A DNA stretch of 39,793 bases from Thermoplasmatota archaeon (GTDB lineage Archaea; Thermoplasmatota; Thermoplasmata; Thermoplasmatales; Thermoplasmataceae): the NCBI GenBank assembly GCA_023487765.1, contig JAMDBW010000074.1, positions 1 to 39,793 of the forward strand, in the 5' to 3' direction. The translations under genes and the position numbers were made by a program. The notes under the pieces were generated by a model, which worked only from the letters and a program-made list of their open reading frames with translations, did no database searches and was not told the origin of the DNA. Below, in pieces: positions 24,605-31,459 of this stretch (the stretch's first letter is position 1; each line of letters begins with the position of its first letter).

Positions 24605-26398
24605 TTATTTTTCTTCCTTACCCTTCTTTCCTTTGAGGGTGTAGACGACTACTCCTCCAACGACGATAGCAGCAACAACTCCGCCAAGGACATAATACAG
24701 CGTGCTACTGCTGGAAACTGGTGCAGGAGGTGTGTAGGAGGATGTTATCTGCATCAGATTGTAAGGACTGTCCATTGTCAGGTTCGGAAGGAATCCCTGT
24801 ACCATCTTGCTGTTGTAGGCATAGTAATTGTTTGCGTTTCCTATTGGAACCATTGGGACCTGGTTGTCAATGATCTGCTGCATCTGGTTGAGGTCATTTG
24901 TGTAATTAGAACCAGTTGCACTGACGGTCGTGTTGAACAGACCATTCAGTGAAGCGTTGGAGAAGTGCTCAACATTCCAGAATCCACCATTATAGTCATA
25001 TGGTGCCTGTAGCTGTATATATGGATTCGTGAATGATGGAACGTATCCGAAGTATGTCAGGGTTGTGAAGTTGGCACCGAACGTGTCGCTGCCCCACGTA
25101 CTGAACGGAACGTTTTGCAAAACTGCGTTGATTCCCAACACCTTGAGATCAGACTGTATGAATGTTCCCGCTGCCTGCCAGTCAGCAACCGGCGGTTCCT
25201 GAATGGTTAATGTAAGCTGCTTGAGGGATGTATTGTTGAGGAGTTCTACTCCTGAAGATGTTATATTCTGGTGATAACCCGCAAGTTCAAACTGATGGAG
25301 AGCCTTTGTGTCATTGAACGAGTAGTTAGTGAGACCTGGCGCCCAGTATGCTTTAAGCACTGTTGGAAGACCTCCGTATGAGATGTTTGAACCCCATGAT
25401 CCGAGTCCGTCTTCAGCTTTCTGCATGATCTGTGTCTTGTTTATCGCGTATGCCAGACCCTGCCTGAAGTGCGGGTTTGAGAATGTTGGAAGCGTGTCGT
25501 TCATCCACAGGTAGAATGTCCACGGCTCAACCTGGTTCACGTTTGTTATATTTGCTGTTCCGGAAAGTGCGTTATAATCACTCAGTGAGGGGAATACACC
25601 GGCTATGGATCCATCCTCAAGTGAAAGTGTTGCTGCAGAAGTGGATTTGAACTTCTCAACATAGAAGGTTTCTATGTGAGGTGCTCCCATCCAGAAGTGA
25701 GTGTTTGCAACAAGGATTGCACCCGCAGATGATATATTCTCCAGTGTGAATGGGCCGGCAGAAATCTCCTGTCCGTATGGTCCCATATTCGTGTAGCTTC
25801 CGATGTTTGCTGGCGTTCCATTGTCATATTGGTTCCATGAAGCAGGTACGATTGTCTGTGAAGTAACGTACAGGAACCAGAGTGAACTTGTTGTGTTGAA
25901 GTTGAATGAGACTGTGGAGTTGTTATCCCATGATTTGACGCTGGTAAGGTGCGATGCCAAATTGTATGAGTCGAGAGAACTGTTTTTGGTAATAGCGTTG
26001 AATGTGAAAACAACATCCTTACCGGTAATCGGTCCTACAACTGAACTTCCCTGCACCCAGTCGGCATTGGGATTCAGGTGGTATGTTATGTTTTCTGCTC
26101 CAGAGCTGTAGGCAATTGACCAGGAACTGGCAAGCCAGGGTGTAAATGTTCCATCAGCCCACTGGAAACCAAGTGAGTCGGCGTAAATTTCTTGGGTAAT
26201 AATGGTGGCAAGGCTGTTCGACGCTGTAAGTGGATTAAGGTCGCTGACCGATGTTGAAACCGGAGTTCCAAAAATAAACTCGCCCGAGGGTCCGGAGGAC
26301 GATGCAGCCGATGAGGTTGGTAACGCTGCAGTAAAACCCAAGGCAACAACGGCTAAAACCATAAAACCCACTATGATTTTCTTAATATTGTTAACCAT
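24605..26398 (-). CDS. oppA: Family 5 peptide-binding protein of the Opp/Dpp transporter, membrane-anchored
   Basis: Extracellular substrate-binding protein (SBP_bac_5) of 597 residues and first gene of the opp operon. It has an N-terminal signal helix (about 8-31), the family core with SDLNPLTASNSLA, YADSLGFQWADGTFTPWLASSW and FRQGLAYAINKTQIM, many N-glycosylation sequons, a Pro/Ser-rich linker, and a C-terminal membrane helix (about 567-588) ending in KKGKEEK. A C-terminal anchor in place of a lipidated Cys is typical of archaeal binding proteins. Given the neighbours, the ligand is inferred to be a murein tri/tetrapeptide or dipeptide, but family 5 members bind many peptides and some sugars. 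A TATA box sits 28 bases before the ATG. Confidence 0.92.
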   Translation of the reverse strand: MVNNIKKIIVGFMVLAVVALGFTAALPTSSAASSSGPSGEFIFGTPVSTSVSDLNPLTASNSLATIITQEIYADSLGFQWADGTFTPWLASSWSIAYSSGAENITYHLNPNADWVQGSSVVGPITGKDVVFTFNAITKNSSLDSYNLASHLTSVKSWDNNSTVSFNFNTTSSLWFLYVTSQTIVPASWNQYDNGTPANIGSYTNMGPYGQEISAGPFTLENISSAGAILVANTHFWMGAPHIETFYVEKFKSTSAATLSLEDGSIAGVFPSLSDYNALSGTANITNVNQVEPWTFYLWMNDTLPTFSNPHFRQGLAYAINKTQIMQKAEDGLGSWGSNISYGGLPTVLKAYWAPGLTNYSFNDTKALHQFELAGYHQNITSSGVELLNNTSLKQLTLTIQEPPVADWQAAGTFIQSDLKVLGINAVLQNVPFSTWGSDTFGANFTTLTYFGYVPSFTNPYIQLQAPYDYNGGFWNVEHFSNASLNGLFNTTVSATGSNYTNDLNQMQQIIDNQVPMVPIGNANNYYAYNSKMVQGFLPNLTMDSPYNLMQITSSYTPPAPVSSSSTLYYVLGGVVAAIVVGGVVVYTLKGKKGKEEK

Positions 26399-26420
26399 TG
26401 ACCTTCGCTACAGATTTCTC

Positions 26421-26430
26421 ATATATAAAC
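26421..26430 (-). promoter_or_regulatory. TATA box of the opp operon
   Basis: The minus strand reads GTTTATATAT, centred 28 bases before the ATG of the binding-protein gene at 26398. It is one of the best archaeal promoter elements in the window and implies a leaderless operon transcript. Confidence 0.65.
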
Positions 26431-26520
26431 TTTCGTTTCTCAATGTTCGGTCGAGTATGTTAGCTACTGGTCCACGAATCAATTTACCACCTTAATTCGG
26501 CAAATAGAGCATCTCATGTT

Positions 26521-26995
26521 TTAGCAAGCGACGATTTTCATTATCCCCCGTCGCTTTTCTCCTGCTTCCATATTTGATATCACCACGAGATTGTATGCAA
26601 TGGCCTTCAGCCCCATTGCAGTGTCATAAACCCCATTCCCGGAGTACCGTATATTCTCTCTATTTCCGGCCTGAATTCTATTCCGGTCTTCCAGTTCACA
26701 TATTCTGCATCCTCCGCAAGATTTTCAAGTAATCTGTCGATTGTGCCTCTGTGATACTATGTTATCTCCTCTATGGGACGGATTTCATTCTTTTTCGCTA
26801 GGAGTTTACAGATATTTATGATCTCAGTTTCAGGAAGGTGCTTCTGATACAGTGACGTCAACGGGGTCTCGGAGAATGTGTGGTTGCAGTGAAGGCACCT
26901 GTACAACTGATGGCCTGCACGATTCTTTTCCCTCTTTATTGTGTCCTCTTCTCTCTCCATGCCGAATCACCTGCAGCTGTGATTCTGGTATGTGA
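26521..26995 (-). pseudogene. Decayed transposase (zinc-ribbon/HTH part plus C-terminal scraps)
   Basis: The minus strand encodes EEDTIKREKNRAGHQ, then LYRCLHCNHTFSETP and a helix-turn-helix region, matching the N-terminal zinc-ribbon of IS1-type transposases, whose first Cys pair appears lost. The frame then hits a TAG where family members read ITGHHR, continues as GTIDRLLENLAEDAEYV, and stops again at TGA near 26611; a different frame carries AMGLKAIAYNLVVISNMEAG. At least one stop and one frameshift therefore interrupt it, and the second part may come from another element. It fills most of the 709-base gap between oppA and dppA. No terminal inverted repeats were seen. Confidence 0.6.
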
Positions 26996-27107
26996 CCAGA
27001 TGCTCGTCTCTTGGACTGGCCATGAGTTTTGATGCGGGGAAAATATATTAAACCAAATAAAGTACGACACTACCCAATATCCGGATATTATTAGAATCCA
27101 ACCATTG

Positions 27108-27926
27108 TCAGTAATTCCCATGATCGGTATTTGACAGCGACACCAGCACTCTGAAAGCCTGATATGCGTGAAGCATATCGCCTGCCTGAGCAGCCACAGT
27201 ATATGCATCGATCCTCTCCACTCCGGGGAATATCATGCAACTGTCCGCCATTCCTGAATTTTGAAACTCCAACGAGATACTAACCGGGGGCTCTACAGAA
27301 AATATTCTGCCTTTCAATGCCGTTGCCCTCTTCGCAGCAGAGGTCAACTCATCATCTGACGTTTCCATTGGCATGTTGGCTGCACTGTACCGGGAAATTC
27401 CCTCCTTCAGGACAACGAATTCAGCTTCTTCTAATACTTTGTTAGCTTCCGATACTGCAGCTTTATCGCCAGCAAAGAAGACCACAGGTTTCCCGAAGAA
27501 ACCCGCAACACCGGCACTGAGGCCAATCTCCCCCATTTCCTCACCATTGACCTTCAGGCGATGAACATTTGTGGAATATGTATGATCCAGAACCCCGAAG
27601 AGGGTTCCGGCTTTGCTATGGTAACCCAGAAAAAATGCCTTGTCGCATGATCGGACTCCTTCTACCATACTGAGAGGCTTCGGATAACCGGAAATAAGGT
27701 TCACACGATTATCTAATTCCGATGCCCGAATGTTCCGGTTTCCGTCGTGAGCATCGACAACGTATATTTCTTCGGATCCGCCCGACCTGATTCCCTTTGT
27801 GGTTGCATTGATGCTTCTGGTTGCGATCTCTCTGCCAAGAGAATACTCCTTCATTTGCGGTAGCACCTGTGAACCATGTGTTATTCCATTTAGCCCTTCC
27901 ATGTCAACTGAAACGAGGGTCCTCAT
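27108..27926 (-). CDS. dppA: M55 D-aminopeptidase DppA
   Basis: Zinc-dependent D-aminopeptidase that frees N-terminal D-amino acids, with preference in B. subtilis for D-Ala-D-Ala and D-Ala-Gly-Gly. The whole active site is present: Asp8 and Glu10 in VDMEG, His60 in DAHDGN, His103 in LGYHSKAG, Glu133 in GEIGLS and the catalytic His115 in DHTYS. At 272 residues it has family length and matches B. subtilis DppA along its length, including LISGYPKPLSMVEG. In Bacillus dppA heads the operon for a dipeptide ABC transporter; here it is the nearest intact gene upstream of the opp operon, on the same strand. It would handle D-Ala-containing peptides from murein stems. Leaderless: TATA element 24 bases before the ATG. 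Confidence 0.95.
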   Translation of the reverse strand: MRTLVSVDMEGLNGITHGSQVLPQMKEYSLGREIATRSINATTKGIRSGGSEEIYVVDAHDGNRNIRASELDNRVNLISGYPKPLSMVEGVRSCDKAFFLGYHSKAGTLFGVLDHTYSTNVHRLKVNGEEMGEIGLSAGVAGFFGKPVVFFAGDKAAVSEANKVLEEAEFVVLKEGISRYSAANMPMETSDDELTSAAKRATALKGRIFSVEPPVSISLEFQNSGMADSCMIFPGVERIDAYTVAAQAGDMLHAYQAFRVLVSLSNTDHGNY

Positions 27927-27944
27927 GAACTATCATATTCCAAA

Positions 27945-27954
27945 CATATAAAAG
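27945..27954 (-). promoter_or_regulatory. TATA box of dppA
   Basis: The minus strand reads CTTTTATATG, centred about 24 bases before the ATG at 27926. Confidence 0.5.
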
Positions 27955-28015
27955 AGAATCCTGTGGTCGAGTCATTATAATCGGGTTAATAACCGGGGGC
28001 CAGGGAAATAAACTC

Positions 28016-28023
28016 TTTTATCT
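28016..28023 (+). promoter_or_regulatory. TATA box of the DUF218 gene
   Basis: TTTTATCT is centred 26 bases before the ATG at 28046, preceded by a purine-rich stretch that could be the BRE. It is separate from the divergent dppA promoter 60-70 bases away. Confidence 0.5.
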
Positions 28024-28045
28024 TAATGCAGTTGATCCCTTCGAA

Positions 28046-28543
28046 ATGCCTGAAAGCAGTTTAGTTATTGTTCTTGGGATGCGACTATCATCAGATACTA
28101 TCGGAGAGGAACTCGTGGGACGCATGGATATCGGGCTCAGAGTCATGACGGAACAACCAGCTGAATTTATTATGGTCTCCGGAGGTTATACCAACCCGAA
28201 AATTGACATCTCCGAGGCACTGGCAATGAAAACATATGCGATGAATAAGGGGATACCCGAGGAATCAATAATAATGGAGGAGCAATCGGTTGACACAATC
28301 GGCAACGGAATTTTTTCAAGAAAATTAGTCGAATCCAGGAACCTTGCGCACAAGATATTCGTTGTGACCAGTTGTTATCACACCCCGAGAACGAAGTATA
28401 TCTTTGATCACTATTACGGCGATAATTTCATTCTGAACTATGATTATTGTTACAATGTATTTTCTGAAAAAGCTCAGCTGGAGAAGTCTAAATTTTTGAG
28501 AGACCGTGAGTTCTTTGAAGATGCGAAGAAAAATAAACGTTGA
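28046..28543 (+). CDS. DUF218 (YdcF/SanA/ElyC-like) domain protein
   Basis: A 165-residue soluble protein with the DUF218 pattern: VIVLGMRL at the start, VSGGYTNPKIDISEALAMKTY, GIPEESIIMEEQSVDTIGNG, and VVTSCYHTPRTKYIF. Bacterial members include SanA and ElyC, linked to cell-envelope integrity, and YdcF, which binds S-adenosylmethionine; no enzymatic reaction is firmly known. There is no membrane helix here, unlike ElyC. It stands alone on the plus strand between dppA and the sugar transporter, so a tie to murein breakdown is only positional. Confidence 0.75.
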   Translation: MPESSLVIVLGMRLSSDTIGEELVGRMDIGLRVMTEQPAEFIMVSGGYTNPKIDISEALAMKTYAMNKGIPEESIIMEEQSVDTIGNGIFSRKLVESRNLAHKIFVVTSCYHTPRTKYIFDHYYGDNFILNYDYCYNVFSEKAQLEKSKFLRDREFFEDAKKNKR

Positions 28544-28562
28544 AACATCTCCCGCGTTTGAG

Positions 28563-28595
28563 CCTGAAAATAACGTTTAAGCTTCAAAATTCAGG
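28563..28595. terminator. Possible hairpin between convergent genes
   Basis: CCTGAA at 28563-28568 and TTCAGG at 28590-28595 can pair across a 21-base A/T-rich loop. It lies between the ends of the DUF218 gene and the sugar-transport ATPase gene, so it could end transcription from both sides. The stem is short. The rest of this 137-base gap shows nothing else. Confidence 0.25.
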
Positions 28596-28680
28596 GCATA
28601 TAATTTTGCAAAAAAATATTACCAGAAAAATTGAAGTTTGACGCTTGCGAGGAGTCCGGCATCAGTTAGAAAAGATGACC

Positions 28681-29763
28681 TCAACTTCCAAAAATCTCCG
28701 TCTTGGCATAATCTTCCGCCTTAAGCCTACCGTTGGCCTGTCCAGTTTCGTCAAAAAGATAGACTCTGTTTTTCTCCACATAAACTGTCTTCATTTTCCC
28801 CTCCGCAATCTGATCAAACTGTTCCCGGCGCACGCTAAAATATAGACTTTCGCCATTAATTCTCATGAGTACCAGCGCCTCATTGCCGAGAAGATTTATG
28901 CCCTCAATTTTACCAGTCAGCTCTATATATTCTTCTCCTTTGGCGTCGTGAGTTACGGCAACAGCTCGCGGTCTTACGCCTATGGACCCCGATTCAGCAC
29001 CAACTCCCTTCAGTGTCTCGGGAGCACTGAGAATATTCATGGGGGGACTTCCAATAAACGAAGCGACAAAGGAATTAACCGGTTGTTCAAAGACATTCAT
29101 TGGAGGGCCCATTTGTATGAGCTTCCCACCATTCATCACAGCAACCTTCGTGCCAAGCGTCATCGCTTCCAGCTGGTCATGCGTAACATATACGGTCGTT
29201 ATCCCGGTCTCATTATGTATTTTTTTGAGTTCAAAACGAACCGTGTCCCTCAACTTCGCATCAAGATTGCTTAGCGGTTCGTCCATCAGGAGCAGTTTCG
29301 GGTTTTTCACAAGGGCTCGGGCTATGGCCACTCTCTGTCTTTCACCACCGGAAATGTTACTGGGTTTCTTGCCCAGTATATGTTCTATCGCAAGAAAAGA
29401 GGAAACTTCTTTCACCTTGTCAATGATTTGCTGTCTCTCCGTATGGGCAATTCTCAGAGGAAACGCTATGTTTTCGAAGACAGTTTTGTGAGGATAAAGT
29501 GCGTAATCCTGGAACACTAACGATAATTCTCTCTTGCTTGGAGACAGATCATTAATTACGTTTCCGTCTACTATAACATCGCCGGAAGTTTGCTGAACCA
29601 GGCCAGCAATTATTCTCAATGTAGTGGTTTTTCCGCATCCCGAGGGTCCGAGAAAGACAAAGAAGTCTTTGCTTTCGATTTTAAGGTTCAGGTCTTCTAT
29701 TATGGTCTTATTTCCAATTCTTAAGTTAATGTTTTCAAGTCTAAGTTCTGTCAATAAATACAC
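28681..29763 (-). CDS. CUT1-type sugar ABC transporter ATPase (MalK/UgpC-like)
   Basis: ATPase of a carbohydrate importer, 360 residues. Walker A GPSGCGKTTTLR, Q-loop FQDYALYPH, signature ISGGERQRVAIARAL, Walker B LLLMDEPLSNLDAK and switch His in VYVTHDQLEAM are followed by a C-terminal TOBE/MalK regulatory domain (about 235-345). It is the last gene of the SBP-malF-malG-malK operon, three bases after the permease gene ends. The GTG at 29763 lies within the sequence GAGAGGTG; a TTG three codons on (29754) is then ideally spaced from AGGTG and may be the real start, giving MTELRLENINL. Such ATPases often serve several CUT1 permeases. Confidence 0.93.
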   Translation of the reverse strand: MYLLTELRLENINLRIGNKTIIEDLNLKIESKDFFVFLGPSGCGKTTTLRIIAGLVQQTSGDVIVDGNVINDLSPSKRELSLVFQDYALYPHKTVFENIAFPLRIAHTERQQIIDKVKEVSSFLAIEHILGKKPSNISGGERQRVAIARALVKNPKLLLMDEPLSNLDAKLRDTVRFELKKIHNETGITTVYVTHDQLEAMTLGTKVAVMNGGKLIQMGPPMNVFEQPVNSFVASFIGSPPMNILSAPETLKGVGAESGSIGVRPRAVAVTHDAKGEEYIELTGKIEGINLLGNEALVLMRINGESLYFSVRREQFDQIAEGKMKTVYVEKNRVYLFDETGQANGRLKAEDYAKTEIFGS

Positions 29764-29766
29764 CTC

Positions 29767-30585
29767 TCATTTAAGGGCACCTGCAAATACGTTGCTCTTG
29801 AGATACCTCTGAAGCACGAGCACAAGTACAATGACCGGTATCATGAGTATTATGGAAAATGCATCTGCCGCTTGAACTCCACCTACGCCACGTGTGATTT
29901 CATAATATATGAGGACGGGTAGGGTAGTGTGCAGCGGGGCTATTATGGAAGCGAGCACAAATTCATCCCAGGAGAAAAGCCAGGCCAGAATCACTGCCAC
30001 ATATATTCCGGTTAATGCCAGTGGCAAATCGATACTGTAGAATGCCTGCAGTTTACTGGCACCATCTATCTGGGCAGATTCCGAGAGTCTTGACGGAACA
30101 CTCTTGAATGTTCCCACCAAAACATAAGTTATCATTGGCAGAGCAATCGAAGACTGCGCCAGTGCGATTCCAAAAGCCGTATTATATAGCCCGAGAATTA
30201 ACATAGTCCTGGCTATTGGTACAGCAATTACTATTTCAGGCACCATCTGGGTTACGAACAGGAATATAATTATCGAGTAGCCGAGGCGTTTTGGCATTTT
30301 GGAGATGGCGTATGCACCCGGAATGCCAAAAAGCAGACAAATTCCGGAGACCAGGAACGCCGTTTCCAGGCTGAGAATCAGGTGGGGCATGAAATCGTAT
30401 ACTGCGATCACAAGGAAAAATCTTGAAAACGTAATTGTTGAGGGGATCAGCACAGGACTCGAATTAAATATCTCGCCGGATGGGGCGAGGGCTATGATCA
30501 TAATCAGATATAAAGGGAACAAAACGAATATTGAAACAATTATCATAGCAATGTACCATAGCAAACTCTTACCGATATTATTCAT
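29767..30585 (-). CDS. CUT1-type sugar ABC transporter permease (MalG-like)
   Basis: Membrane permease of 272 residues with about six helices and the EAA loop ESAQIDGASKLQAFYSIDLP near residue 185. It starts inside the end of the preceding permease gene (8-base overlap), so the two are translationally linked. Its substrate is set by the binding protein encoded at the head of the operon. Confidence 0.92.
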   Translation of the reverse strand: MNNIGKSLLWYIAMIIVSIFVLFPLYLIMIIALAPSGEIFNSSPVLIPSTITFSRFFLVIAVYDFMPHLILSLETAFLVSGICLLFGIPGAYAISKMPKRLGYSIIIFLFVTQMVPEIVIAVPIARTMLILGLYNTAFGIALAQSSIALPMITYVLVGTFKSVPSRLSESAQIDGASKLQAFYSIDLPLALTGIYVAVILAWLFSWDEFVLASIIAPLHTTLPVLIYYEITRGVGGVQAADAFSIILMIPVIVLVLVLQRYLKSNVFAGALK

Positions 30586-31450
30586 CTGACCCTCTCTCCA
30601 TTAATCTGTTTGACGCATAAATGTACAAAGCCACAAAAATCATCACTATTACAAGAAGGATGGTTGCGACAGCATCTGCAAGATTGGCTGATCCAAGTGA
30701 AAACGAAGTATATATGTCATATGAAAGAGTTCCGAGAAACAGCAGGTTATTGCCAACAAGGATCAGTGGAAGTGAAAGTATATTAAATTCTGAAACTGCC
30801 CGGATAATAAGTGCGATCATGATAAAGGGGAACAGGCTGGGTATGGTCACATGTACAAATTGCTGGATCTTTGAAGCCCCGTCAATGGCGGCGGCCTCGT
30901 AAAGACTATCCGGAATAGTTTGCAATCCACCCAGAAGAATGAGCATGATCAATGGAAAGGTTTTCCATGAATCTGCTACGGCAACTGATAGGAATGCTAT
31001 GGGCCCCCTGATCCAGTTTATACCTGAATGTATCAGGCCCAACTTCAACAGTATCTCATTACCGTACCAGCCGGATGGTGCAAAAATGAATGTGAATCCT
31101 ATGGCGGAAACGACTGTGGCAACGCCATAGGGAAGCATAACAATTGAACGGAAAAATGTTCTTCCTTTAAAATTCCTGTTAAGGAGAAGCGACGTCAGCA
31201 AGGCCAGGGCAAATTCAATGACCAGAGCAAGTCCAACGATAATGACCGTATTCGTGGTTTTATTCAGTATTGAATAGGTCGGAGTGGCAAGCTGCTGGTA
31301 GTTATAAGTGCTATATCGTCCCAGGACCTGAAAACCAAGGAGTATACCTCGAATAATTGGCAAAACGTTAATCCATGAAATAAAAATTAAGAGCGGGAAA
31401 ATAAAAATAATTTCTAATAAATTTTTTTTAATTATTTTAGTGACTCTCAT
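30578..31450 (-). CDS. CUT1-type sugar ABC transporter permease (MalF-like)
   Basis: Partner permease, 290 residues with about six membrane helices and the EAA loop EAAAIDGASKIQQFVHVTIP near residue 195. It begins nine bases after the binding-protein gene and overlaps the MalG-like gene. The short N-terminus without a MalF-type periplasmic insertion is usual for CUT1 permeases outside enterobacteria. Confidence 0.92.
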   Translation of the reverse strand: MRVTKIIKKNLLEIIFIFPLLIFISWINVLPIIRGILLGFQVLGRYSTYNYQQLATPTYSILNKTTNTVIIVGLALVIEFALALLTSLLLNRNFKGRTFFRSIVMLPYGVATVVSAIGFTFIFAPSGWYGNEILLKLGLIHSGINWIRGPIAFLSVAVADSWKTFPLIMLILLGGLQTIPDSLYEAAAIDGASKIQQFVHVTIPSLFPFIMIALIIRAVSEFNILSLPLILVGNNLLFLGTLSYDIYTSFSLGSANLADAVATILLVIVMIFVALYIYASNRLMERGSDE

Positions 31451-31459
31451 AATGTCCCA

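Noticed and set aside
26936-27208. 90-codon minus-strand frame overlapping the 3' end of dppA
   Set aside because: It overlaps conserved DppA sequence in another frame and has no recognisable motif.
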